48,061 bases of DNA, taken from contig NZ_JAAVTO010000013.1 of the NCBI RefSeq assembly GCF_013185065.1, positions 1 through 48,061 of the forward strand, in the 5' to 3' direction. Each line of letters starts with the position of its first letter. The first letter of the stretch is position 1. This DNA is from Adlercreutzia sp. ZJ473. GTDB lineage: Bacteria; Actinomycetota; Coriobacteriia; Coriobacteriales; Eggerthellaceae. The translations under genes and the position numbers were made by a program. The notes under the pieces were generated by a model. The model ran no database searches. It was not told the origin of the DNA and saw nothing but the letters and a program-made list of their open reading frames with translations. Shown one piece after another: positions 34,364 through 41,966 of the stretch.

Positions 34364-35566
34364 ATGCTTAGGGCAACTCTCAAGTGTCTTGTGCGCGAGC
34401 ACTGTCCCGAAATAGACGCTCTTCGTCGCCTCATGTCTGAGGTGAAGGTTAGGGAGTGTGTCAAGTACAGCCTCCCCCAGGCTGAAATCACGCTTGGAGA
34501 AGCTGGGGGGGAAGCCCTCGAATCTGTTGTGGCCCGATGCAAGGGGCGCTGGGCTGCTGAGTGCGCTCGTATAGTTAATAGCGCAAAGGCGCACTATGCC
34601 CGATCTGGCGTTGGACTTTCCGGGGAGACGCTAGACGACGTCTTGTTCTGTTACTTTGCTTATGGCTTCATGCCCGATGAGTATATGTGCTTTGGTCTTG
34701 CGGGCCGCGCTCCTGAGCAACGCCGCGAGTTTCTCTCCAACCGTGATCGCGATGTCATTGTTTACAGCGTAAATGACATCATCGAGTTGGAGCGCTTTCT
34801 GGACAAGTGGAAGACCTACAGAGCCTATAGTAGCTGGTATGGAAGGGCTGCCGTGAGCGTGGGAAAAAAGGCGAGCTACAAAGACTATCTGACCTTCGTC
34901 GAATCTCACGACTCTTTCGTTTGCAAGAAGGTTAGGCTCTCGAAAGGCGACAGCATTCATTTGGTCAAGAATTCCGAAATGGGTGATCCCAGGACCTTCT
35001 TCGATGAAACTGCGTCGAGCGGGAATGCGATCCTCGAGGAGCCTATCGTCCAGTCCGAGGTGATGGCGGCCCTCAATCCCTCGTCCGTTAACACGCTGCG
35101 CGTCATCACCTTGAATACGCGGTATGGCGCGGAGGTGCTTGACTGCTTTCTCAAAATCGGGCGTAATGGTTCGTTCGTAGACAACGGCGGAGCCGGAGGT
35201 CTGCTTGTGGGTATAGACGCTGGCGTTGGCGTCCTCTCCACAGATGGGCGGGATGAGTTTGCCGATTCATATGCCGTTCACCCGAATACTAAGGTACGGT
35301 TCCAGGGGTATCAGCTGCCCGACTGGAACGGGGCCATGGGCCTTGCAAAGGAGCTCTCGTCTCGCGAATCGCGCGTTCCCTACATCGGATGGGATCTCGC
35401 TCATACTGACAGCGGTTGGGTCGTCGTCGAAGGGAACGCGAGCGGGCAGCTTATTGGTCCCCAGATCGTGAGTCAGGTTGGCTCGCGCCGACGCGTCCTT
35501 GCGGCTTTGCATGACGTTGAACAGATCGTCCCATTGAACCTAGAGGAGAAGTCTTGCCTAAAGTAA
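34364..35566 (+). CDS. Sugar-transfer-associated ATP-grasp protein
   Basis: A 400-residue protein of the ATP-grasp family found next to glycosyltransferases (ATPgrasp_ST). Recognisable parts are FVCKKVRLSKGDSIHLVKN, SSVNTLRVITLN, the DNGGAGGLLVGIDAGVGVL stretch, LPDWNGAMGLAKEL, YIGWDLAHTDSGWVVVEGNA and LIGPQI. It probably joins an amino acid or other carboxylate to a sugar or glycan-lipid intermediate. ATG 34364 has GAGG six bases upstream; a GTG at 34352 overlapping the previous stop (GTGA) is the alternative. It is the second ATP-grasp ligase of the operon, which suggests two amide- or ester-forming steps. Confidence 0.8.
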   Translation: MLRATLKCLVREHCPEIDALRRLMSEVKVRECVKYSLPQAEITLGEAGGEALESVVARCKGRWAAECARIVNSAKAHYARSGVGLSGETLDDVLFCYFAYGFMPDEYMCFGLAGRAPEQRREFLSNRDRDVIVYSVNDIIELERFLDKWKTYRAYSSWYGRAAVSVGKKASYKDYLTFVESHDSFVCKKVRLSKGDSIHLVKNSEMGDPRTFFDETASSGNAILEEPIVQSEVMAALNPSSVNTLRVITLNTRYGAEVLDCFLKIGRNGSFVDNGGAGGLLVGIDAGVGVLSTDGRDEFADSYAVHPNTKVRFQGYQLPDWNGAMGLAKELSSRESRVPYIGWDLAHTDSGWVVVEGNASGQLIGPQIVSQVGSRRRVLAALHDVEQIVPLNLEEKSCLK

Positions 35567-36603
35567 GCGTCATAGTTCCAGTGTACGGTGTGGAGCCGTA
35601 CCTCAGACAGTGTCTAGACAGCATCCTTCGTCAGACCCTTGAGAATATCGAGATCATCATCGTCGATGATGGGAGTCCTGACGACTGTCCTTCCATCATT
35701 GATGAGTACGCCGAGCAAGACTCTCGGATTATAGCCATTCACAAACAGAACGCCGGTGTTTCTGCCGCTCGCAACGACGGCATAAAGCTTGCCAGTGGCG
35801 ATTACGTCTTTTTTTGTGATAGCGACGATTGGCTGCCGGTCGATGCTCTGAAAGCCCTGTTGGAAGCTGCTGAGCATGCCTCTGCTGACGTCGCCATAGG
35901 AGACTACATCGAGAGCAGCGGGTCCAGCGAGCGGGAACTTAGGATGTTTTCAAACGAGTTCGAGACAGAAAGCCGCATCTCTATTGATTGTATACAGAAG
36001 GCTGTGTTCAACAAGGGGCGTGCGAACTATTCATGTGGCGATTTTAAGTATGCTCGGGGATTGGGCGCTCCTTGGCATCATCTTATAAGGAGAGAACTCG
36101 TCGCCGACCATGGGCTTGAGTTCAACTGTCGCGTCCGCGGAATTTTCGATGATGGCATTTTTATGCTGGAAGTTTTCGAGCATGCAGGGTGTGTGGTTTA
36201 CATTCAGGAGCCAACATATTATTACCGTGTTGTCGGCACATCCATTACTCACGGATATAAGGCCGACCTTCTCGATCGCTATCAGAGGGTCTATATGGAG
36301 CTCGAGAGCTTTATCGATCGCAATAAAAAAGACGAAGCGTTCAGATGTGCCTACTATGTCCGCGTGTATGCGTATCTCAACAAGGCCATGTCGGCCTACT
36401 TTTTGAATCCCGCCAATGAGATGACGGAAAAAGAGCGATACGCCGAGTATGTGCGCACGGTTAAAGGTGCTCCCTATGACGTGGCAATACGCGAGATGGA
36501 CGAGTCTGCACTCGGTTACAGAAGGAGTCGTGCCCTTTCGCATTTGCTTAAATTGCACAGATACAAAGCCTATTGGCTAGTCAAAAAGCTCTTTTCTGGA
36601 TGA
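35554..36603 (+). CDS. Family 2 glycosyltransferase
   Basis: A 349-residue GT-A glycosyltransferase: SVIVPVYGVEPYLRQCLDSI, IIIVDDGSPDDC, NAGVSAARNDGIKLASGDYV, and the metal-binding DSDD in FFCDSDDWL. After the about 220-residue catalytic domain there is a helical C-terminal part. It is the only classical glycosyltransferase gene in the operon; together with the initiating transferase this implies a short repeat unit, perhaps a disaccharide, unless other loci contribute. The TTG start has AGGAG six bases upstream and lies inside the preceding gene's end. It is coupled to the flippase gene. Confidence 0.92.
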   Translation: MPKVSVIVPVYGVEPYLRQCLDSILRQTLENIEIIIVDDGSPDDCPSIIDEYAEQDSRIIAIHKQNAGVSAARNDGIKLASGDYVFFCDSDDWLPVDALKALLEAAEHASADVAIGDYIESSGSSERELRMFSNEFETESRISIDCIQKAVFNKGRANYSCGDFKYARGLGAPWHHLIRRELVADHGLEFNCRVRGIFDDGIFMLEVFEHAGCVVYIQEPTYYYRVVGTSITHGYKADLLDRYQRVYMELESFIDRNKKDEAFRCAYYVRVYAYLNKAMSAYFLNPANEMTEKERYAEYVRTVKGAPYDVAIREMDESALGYRRSRALSHLLKLHRYKAYWLVKKLFSG

Positions 36604-36611
36604 GGCGGTTT

Positions 36612-38057
36612 ATGCCTGTATCGGTAAAAAAGAACTTTCTGTATCAGGCGTCCTATCAAATTCTCCTGATTATCACGCCTTTGGTTACCACTCCGTACCT
36701 TTCTCGTACGCTCGGGGCGGAGGGTGTGGGGATGTTTTCTTATACGCACGCTATCACAAACTACTTCGTGATGTTCGCAACTCTTGGCATGGCGAACTAC
36801 GGCGTGCGCGCTATAGCGTTGTGTGGGGGGAGCCGCGAGAAGAGGTCTCGGGTTTTCTGCAGTGCATACCTTTGTCAGCTGGGGGTTGGCGTCGTTGTCT
36901 TGCTCGCCTATGTCAGCTATGCTACTACTGCGCCGCAAGGAGGCACGTTTCTCGCCGTTATCTGGGGCTTGTGGGTCATCTCGGCTCTCATGGACGTCTC
37001 CTGGTTGCTTTTTGGTGTTGAAGAGTTCAAAGTTCCCACGATCAGGTCGACTGTGACTAAGCTTCTCAGTCTTGTGGTCATCTTCTCCTTCGTGAAGTCG
37101 CAAAATGACCTATGGATCTATGTGCTTGCTATCTCTGGAAGCTTTTTTTTGAATCAAGTACTCATTTGGCCATTTGTTAGAAGATATATTGATTTTGTTA
37201 AGCCTGCGTGTTGCGAAATTATTGCGCACCTATTGCCCAATCTCAGGCTCTTTGTCCCGGTGGTGGCGATAAGTCTTTACACATCGCTGGATAAGATTCT
37301 GCTTGGCGCTATTGCTGGGGCAGAGCAAACCGGCTACTTCGAGTATTCGGAAAAGCTCTCCAAGATACCTATGGCGCTGATAACCGCCATTACAACTGTC
37401 ATGCTGCCAAGGATGTCCTCCTCGGTCGCAGCGGGCAACAAGCAAGAAGCGCTATCTCAGCTAGAGAACTCGCTCTGGGCTATGCTTGTGCTAGCGTTTG
37501 CCTTCTGCTTTGGAATAATTGCCGTCGCTCCAGAGTTTGCTCCTGTATTTCTCGGTGACGATTTTGCGGCGTGTGATGATATGATGGCATTTCTAGCGGT
37601 GATCATTCCGTTCGTTTCGGTGAGTAACGTGCTCGGCAAGCAGTACCTGCTGCCCACGCTTAGAGACACGAAATACACGGTGTCCCTTTGTATCGGTGCA
37701 GCGGTGAATGTGGCGGTAAACCTGTCGCTTATACCGAGCCTCGGGGCGATGGGCGCAGTTATCGCTACGGTTGCTGCAGAACTCTCGGTTATGACTATCC
37801 AGATGTTCATCGTTCGTAATGAATTACCACTTATGCGTTACGTATTCAACTCGCTGCCCTTTCTCGTCATGGGCATGATAATGGCTGTAGCCGTGAGGTT
37901 TTCCGCCGAATTATTCAATTCCATTTGGGGACATTCCGTTCAAGGGCTCGTGCTTGAGGTGCTGGTAGGCGTTGTGGTTTACGCAGTGTTGTCAGTGGCG
38001 TACTGTTTCGTCACTAAAGAGAAGCATTTTAAGGCCATTGTTGGGAGTAGACGATGA
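36612..38057 (+). CDS. Polysaccharide flippase (Wzx/MATE-like)
   Basis: A 481-residue membrane protein of the polysaccharide-transporter/Wzx type with about 12-14 hydrophobic helices, starting NFLYQASYQILLIITPLVTTPYLSRTLGAEGVGMFSY, a typical Wzx opening. It should flip the undecaprenyl-linked repeat unit across the membrane. ATG 36612 is preferred because GAGG lies six bases upstream; ATG 36600, overlapping the glycosyltransferase stop, is also possible. A decayed fragment of another gene lies between it and the polymerase. Confidence 0.9.
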   Translation: MPVSVKKNFLYQASYQILLIITPLVTTPYLSRTLGAEGVGMFSYTHAITNYFVMFATLGMANYGVRAIALCGGSREKRSRVFCSAYLCQLGVGVVVLLAYVSYATTAPQGGTFLAVIWGLWVISALMDVSWLLFGVEEFKVPTIRSTVTKLLSLVVIFSFVKSQNDLWIYVLAISGSFFLNQVLIWPFVRRYIDFVKPACCEIIAHLLPNLRLFVPVVAISLYTSLDKILLGAIAGAEQTGYFEYSEKLSKIPMALITAITTVMLPRMSSSVAAGNKQEALSQLENSLWAMLVLAFAFCFGIIAVAPEFAPVFLGDDFAACDDMMAFLAVIIPFVSVSNVLGKQYLLPTLRDTKYTVSLCIGAAVNVAVNLSLIPSLGAMGAVIATVAAELSVMTIQMFIVRNELPLMRYVFNSLPFLVMGMIMAVAVRFSAELFNSIWGHSVQGLVLEVLVGVVVYAVLSVAYCFVTKEKHFKAIVGSRR

Positions 38058-38230
38058 AAGCGTGTGACGCTACTCTGGGCATAGGTCTGACAATTTGGGG
38101 ATTTGCGAGATGCACCAAGGCTCGAGACTGCGGACGTATGCGTTACGGACACTCGCGCGTCCCGATGGCTTATTCTCAGGATATCAGCTTCGTTGACTCT
38201 CGTTGCAAGGGGGCGCTAGCGTGGAGTTAG
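38054..38230 (+). pseudogene. Possible decayed remnant of a polysaccharide pyruvyl transferase-like gene
   Basis: The 163-bp gap between flippase and polymerase begins with an ATGA-coupled 58-residue frame (MKACDATLG...). In a second frame the sequence reads HRSDNLG followed by LRTYALRTLARPDGLFSGYQ, which recalls the HRSxNyGaxLQaYALqtaL opening of polysaccharide pyruvyl transferases; it stops soon after. Joining the two frames would need a frameshift. This may be a broken gene start or simply an unconserved spacer. Confidence 0.25.
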
Positions 38231-39582
38231 GGCTGTTCGTTTTTCTCTTCGGCCTGCTCCTTTTGGCCTATCGGCTCTTCGACTTCGACTTCCTAGCACC
38301 TGCGGTGCTCTACATAGCAGGGTTTGTCGCCTGTGCTTTCGTCGTGGTCTTATTTGCCGATGCGTGGTCGTTCTCAATGCACAGCAATACGTTCTTCGTC
38401 ATTAGCTTTGGCGCGGTTTGGTTTGTGTTTTGCGCCTTGTTTGTACACTCCGTCTGCTCGGCAAAGTTGGCGGTAGGTGCAGCAGGGAGGGCGGCTCCTG
38501 TGATGAAGCCGCGGCGTGTGCTACGACTTTTTGATGCGCCGGTGCCATACTCGCAGGCAGTTATATGGGTCATAATTGCGCTTCAGATTGGTGTCATCAT
38601 ATTATCTGCATTGAAGGTGTGTTCGCTGTTTCCTGAAACGGATTTGATTAGCGCGATTGCAGGGTTCCGTCAATCCAGAACTTTCGATGCCGAGAAACTT
38701 TCCTGGGGCTTTCCTTTGAGCCCGTTGAGGAATTTCTGTTACGCGATTGGCTACTTGATTGTTATTCTTACCGCCCAATCTATCCATCGCAACGAACTCT
38801 GCAATCGAAAACTTCTTGTGCTTTCTTTAGCTCTTGCAATAGTGCTTGAAATGGAGTCGGGTAGCCGTACGAACGCGGTTGGCTATCTGCTCGCCTTGTT
38901 TCTGCTGGTTTTGCTACAGAAACGTCAGGAAAAGAAGAGCGGATCGCTGCTATCCATTAGGCAAGTCTTGGGCGCTTCCATTATCCTTGTAGTGTTCCTC
39001 GCTGTGTTTCAGAGCATGGCAATAGGGCGAAGCGTCAACCGTGGCGTAGTCGAATACGTCTCTGTTTACTGTGGGGCACAGATCCCCAATCTCGATGCAT
39101 TCCTTGATGGGTCCTTGGGGGAACCAGCTGCCTCTTCAAATCTGTTCGGAAGCATGACCTTTGTACGTATAATTAACTACCTCGGCACCCAGTTAGGCGT
39201 TACGGAATGGGTCTATGAACTTGATTTGCCCTTTCATTTCCAGAACGGAATGAGTCTAGGTAATGTATACACGACCTATTATGCTTTTATTTACGATTTT
39301 GGCTATGCTGGAGTAGGGATCTTTGTATCAATAATGGCGGTCGTGAGCCAGCTTGTATATGAGACGGCCAAAAAGAATCCGAGATCATTCTTCAGCCCGT
39401 TTTTGTATTCATATCTCTCCTACAAATTAGTACTTTGTTTCTTCTCGAACAAGTTTTTCGAGGCAGTTGCTTCGCCCACGCTCGTGAGGTTAATCCTTTA
39501 CCTGATTGTTGCAGTGATCCTATATCGCTGGTTGTGCAAACATGCTTCCGAAAGGAAAGGGCGCCTGAAGGGGATTCGCTAA
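38221..39582 (+). CDS. Wzy-like oligosaccharide repeat-unit polymerase
   Basis: A 453-residue polytopic membrane protein with about 10-12 hydrophobic helices and a large extracytoplasmic loop (about residues 260-350, including SVYCGAQIPNLDAFLDG and NGMSLGNVYTTYYAFIYDFGYAG). It matches O-antigen/capsule polymerases, whose sequences are poorly conserved. It would polymerise flipped repeat units. GTG 38221 is preferred because AAGGGGG lies 7-8 nt upstream; the TTG at 38203 lacks such a site. It is the last gene of the glycan operon before the ISL3-type element. No wzz, tyrosine kinase or ligase gene is seen here. Confidence 0.82.
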   Translation: MELGLFVFLFGLLLLAYRLFDFDFLAPAVLYIAGFVACAFVVVLFADAWSFSMHSNTFFVISFGAVWFVFCALFVHSVCSAKLAVGAAGRAAPVMKPRRVLRLFDAPVPYSQAVIWVIIALQIGVIILSALKVCSLFPETDLISAIAGFRQSRTFDAEKLSWGFPLSPLRNFCYAIGYLIVILTAQSIHRNELCNRKLLVLSLALAIVLEMESGSRTNAVGYLLALFLLVLLQKRQEKKSGSLLSIRQVLGASIILVVFLAVFQSMAIGRSVNRGVVEYVSVYCGAQIPNLDAFLDGSLGEPAASSNLFGSMTFVRIINYLGTQLGVTEWVYELDLPFHFQNGMSLGNVYTTYYAFIYDFGYAGVGIFVSIMAVVSQLVYETAKKNPRSFFSPFLYSYLSYKLVLCFFSNKFFEAVASPTLVRLILYLIVAVILYRWLCKHASERKGRLKGIR

Positions 39583-39622
39583 CCCTCTCGTGCCTGCAGG
39601 GGCCAGATATGCGAGTTGAGTT

Positions 39623-39804
39623 GGCCTTTCCGAAAATCGTGTTGCCGATAGGCCATAAACATTAACTTGACCAGGTGTTTTAGATGAGAATCAAGGCGGC
39701 AACACCAGATTCAGGCCTTTCCGAAAATCGTGTTGGCGATAGGCCTAAAACATTAACTTGATCAGGTGATTTACATGCAATCTAAGGCGGCAACACCAGA
39801 TTCA
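39623..39804. repeat. Two tandem imperfect 91-bp units at the left side of the ISL3-type element
   Basis: Copies at 39623-39713 and 39714-39804 start GGCCTTTCCGAAAATCGTGT and end CAACACCAGATTCA. Each has internal inverted arms GTGTTGCCG/CGGCAACAC (39639-39647 and 39697-39705 in copy 1; copy 2 differs by one base). The first 22 bases resemble the reverse complement of the right end at 41874-41895 (about 16 of 22 match), so the units carry the element's terminal inverted repeat in duplicate. Confidence 0.75.
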
Positions 39805-39965
39805 GAAGAAAAGCGGTAGGTTTTTGGCCGTACTGTCAGATGCCCTCTAAGCTGAGGGTTAAAAAACAAGCTATGAGATGCAGCTTTACAACTAAAGAAA
39901 CGACATCATGTGACCTTGAGCACAGGCGGGCTTCTGGGTGCAGACAAGTGCGTCACACTCAGCCC

Positions 39966-41303
39966 CTAGCGCTTCTTCTTTCGCTTGGAAGATTTGGAGA
40001 CAAAGGCAGCAGCTTGAGCCTTCTTCCTCCTTGTGTAGGCAGTGGCGCCCTCAACAGCATCCGGTGCGCCGAAGGCCAAGAGCAGCCGTCTTCTGGTCTC
40101 CTCGAAGGTGCCGAACCCGCGGCTCTTGCGTTTGAGCTCCTTGATCTTGTCGTTGGTCGACTCTGCCCGCGCCGTGTTGACATGGCTTATCGTTGCCGTT
40201 ACCAGGTAGCGCTTGTACCTGGCGACGGTTTTGGCAAATCTCCTCATCTCAGGCACCTCGAGCGCGCTTGCCTTGCTAATCCAGCTGTCAAGAGCCTTCT
40301 CGCATTCGCATCTGTCGGTCCAGTGATGGTCTTGCCATATGCAGCAGGGCTGAAGTGTCAGGTAGGCCTGCCTGAGGTGAGAGTGCTTGGTATCGCAGAT
40401 GGCGAGCATGCCGCATACCGTATTCTTTTCTACTTCAATCCACGGCGCGTCTTCGTGCTCGCGTCTTCTCTTGCCCCGGTTGGCCGCAAGCTTGCGGTGA
40501 CGTCTCTTGATGTCGGCTCCGTTGCTCGCGCCCTTCTGCAGACGACACCGGGCATCATCCATGCAGGAAACGCCGGTCTTTGCGACATGGAACCGGTCAA
40601 CTCCCATGCATGCGAGCCTACACCACCTCTTTGCTGCGCTCAGATAGGCGTCGTGCATGTCCGAGCAGAAGAAGACGACGTGTTTGCGCTCGTCGAGACC
40701 GAATTGAGCGAACCACCGGTCCATGTCACTGGCGTCCCTGCCCTCGATGACGTCTATCAAGTACCCTGTGGCACCGTCATAGGCGCAGGTCCAGAACACA
40801 CAGACCTGTTTTCCTGTGCCAGGTTCCCGGTAGCTCATGGCATGTATCTCGTCTGTGAGCAGGATGCAGGGAAGCTTTGGCTTTTTGATATGTACGCTGT
40901 TGATGACAAGGCGCACCGTGTCATGCGAGACGTTGCATGCATATGCCACCTCGGTTATGGTCTGTCGTCTGCGCAAAAGATTGATGACGTGTTCCTCGAG
41001 CGCATCGGTGATGGTAGGGCTTACGACAGAAGCGAAGGGAACATCTGCGCTTTTCGTGGCCCCACATCTTTTGCACCTGTACCTTTTGACCTTGACGGTC
41101 AAGGTACAGGGAGTCTCACCCACGACGTGTGCCATGCGTTTGGCGTAGCTGCCATGCCCTGTCATGGTGTGTTTGCACCCAGGACATGTAAGATCGCAAG
41201 TATCGATAGTGACGTGGAGGTCGGTAAAGCCGGCGCTGGCTCCCGCCTTATCGACGCGGACGCTGTTTGGCAGGCCAACATCTGCCGGGCGTATCCTGCT
41301 CAT
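39966..41303 (-). CDS. ISL3 family transposase
   Basis: A 445-residue DDE transposase. An N-terminal zinc-finger-like region (CDLTCPGC...CKRCG) is followed by a helix-turn-helix (ITEVAYACNVSHDTVRLVI) and the catalytic region: Asp in ILLTDEIHAMSY, Asp in FFCSDMHDAYLSAA, Glu in ARAESTNDKIKELKRKSRGF. It ends with the basic tail SSKRKKKR. The start at 41303 is chosen because its ATG overlaps the upstream ORF's TGA (ATGA); a GTG at 41351 would lie inside that ORF. It appears intact and therefore possibly active. Confidence 0.9.
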   Translation of the reverse strand: MSRIRPADVGLPNSVRVDKAGASAGFTDLHVTIDTCDLTCPGCKHTMTGHGSYAKRMAHVVGETPCTLTVKVKRYRCKRCGATKSADVPFASVVSPTITDALEEHVINLLRRRQTITEVAYACNVSHDTVRLVINSVHIKKPKLPCILLTDEIHAMSYREPGTGKQVCVFWTCAYDGATGYLIDVIEGRDASDMDRWFAQFGLDERKHVVFFCSDMHDAYLSAAKRWCRLACMGVDRFHVAKTGVSCMDDARCRLQKGASNGADIKRRHRKLAANRGKRRREHEDAPWIEVEKNTVCGMLAICDTKHSHLRQAYLTLQPCCIWQDHHWTDRCECEKALDSWISKASALEVPEMRRFAKTVARYKRYLVTATISHVNTARAESTNDKIKELKRKSRGFGTFEETRRRLLLAFGAPDAVEGATAYTRRKKAQAAAFVSKSSKRKKKR

Positions 41304-41764
41304 GAGGCCATCACCCAGCCCTCGAATCCTAAGATGGCAAACCCGCGCCACCCGGGGCAGTCCTCGATTGCACCGTCATTAAAGGCGCATCCACGTGAGA
41401 AGCACTTCTCTGAGAGTGCCTCAACACACAGCACGTCCCATGCGCTATGCTCGTCTTGCTCGATTCTTTTCAGCGCGGCGAGCTCGACTTCGTGTGCAGC
41501 AACAACGCTGCCGTCGGGCTTTTCGCGCTCATTTGCGTATGAGTCGGGCAAAAGACCCTGCGCATGCGCGAGCCTTCTTTTCTTGTTGGCTTCTCTGCTG
41601 TTCATGGAGTCGTTCCAATCCTCCGATGACGCAGATGCCGCAATGGGGGTGTGGGGCGCTGTAACCACCCTGCACCCTTCGATTCTTTGCTTCCGATGCG
41701 CTTCGGTATCCGCGTTATCGGAAATCGCTGTCAATAGATTTACTCGGAAGCTCGAGACAAGCAT
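41300..41764 (-). CDS. Accessory ORF of the ISL3-type element
   Basis: A 154-residue ORF (ATG 41764; a TTG at 41788 is possible) upstream of and translationally coupled to the transposase by ATGA. The N-terminus has a short hydrophobic stretch, the middle is charged and helical, and the C-terminus carries spaced cysteines (CVEALSEKCFSRGC, then DCPGW) that could bind a metal. I recognise no family. The coupling argues that it is translated with the transposase and may regulate or assist transposition. No clear ribosome-binding site was seen. Confidence 0.5.
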   Translation of the reverse strand: MLVSSFRVNLLTAISDNADTEAHRKQRIEGCRVVTAPHTPIAASASSEDWNDSMNSREANKKRRLAHAQGLLPDSYANEREKPDGSVVAAHEVELAALKRIEQDEHSAWDVLCVEALSEKCFSRGCAFNDGAIEDCPGWRGFAILGFEGWVMAS

Positions 41765-41809
41765 GAAAGTGGTCGCATGAAATCGCAATACCCCAGGTCA
41801 GGACAGGTG

Positions 41810-41842
41810 AGCAACACAACTTTCCACAAGAGTTGTGTTGCT
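41810..41842. terminator. Perfect 12-bp hairpin inside the right end of the ISL3-type element
   Basis: AGCAACACAACT (41810-41821) pairs exactly with AGTTGTGTTGCT (41831-41842), loop TTCCACAAG. It lies between the right terminal repeat and the accessory ORF. It may block readthrough into the transposase operon or stabilise RNA ends; there is no T-tract. Confidence 0.5.
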
Positions 41843-41873
41843 GAGTCCAAAATGGAGGCAGAAATTGGCAAAA

Positions 41874-41895
41874 CAACATCAGATTCAGAAAAGCC
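41874..41895. repeat. Right terminal inverted repeat of the ISL3-type element
   Basis: CAACATCAGATTCAGAAAAGCC; its reverse complement GGCTTTTCTGAATCTGATGT(TG) matches the left-end unit start at about 16 of 22 positions. Confidence 0.6.
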
Positions 41896-41966
41896 AGAAA
41901 TGGACTTCTTGAAAGAGTCAAATTGTGTGCCCTTTTTTGGATGTCAGGAAAAAGGAGGTAGATCGT

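Larger units (their letters stand above)
39623..41895 (-). mobile_element. ISL3-family insertion sequence
   Basis: Bounded by the GGCCTTTCCGAAAATCGTGTTG-type end on the left (39623, or 39714 if only one 91-bp unit counts) and its partial inverted copy on the right (41874-41895). It contains an ISL3 transposase and an upstream accessory ORF, both on the minus strand. No 8-bp target duplication was visible (gttgagtt left of 39623; agaaatgg after 41895), so the exact ends are uncertain or the element has rearranged. Confidence 0.65.

Noticed and set aside
39623-39804. A CRISPR array from regularly repeated sequence
   Set aside because: There are only two 91-bp units directly abutting with no spacers, and they resemble the IS end.
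39840-41780. A 646-codon plus-strand frame through the IS
   Set aside because: The minus strand holds an ISL3 transposase with intact catalytic motifs and an ATGA-coupled upstream ORF; the plus-strand frame lacks domain features.
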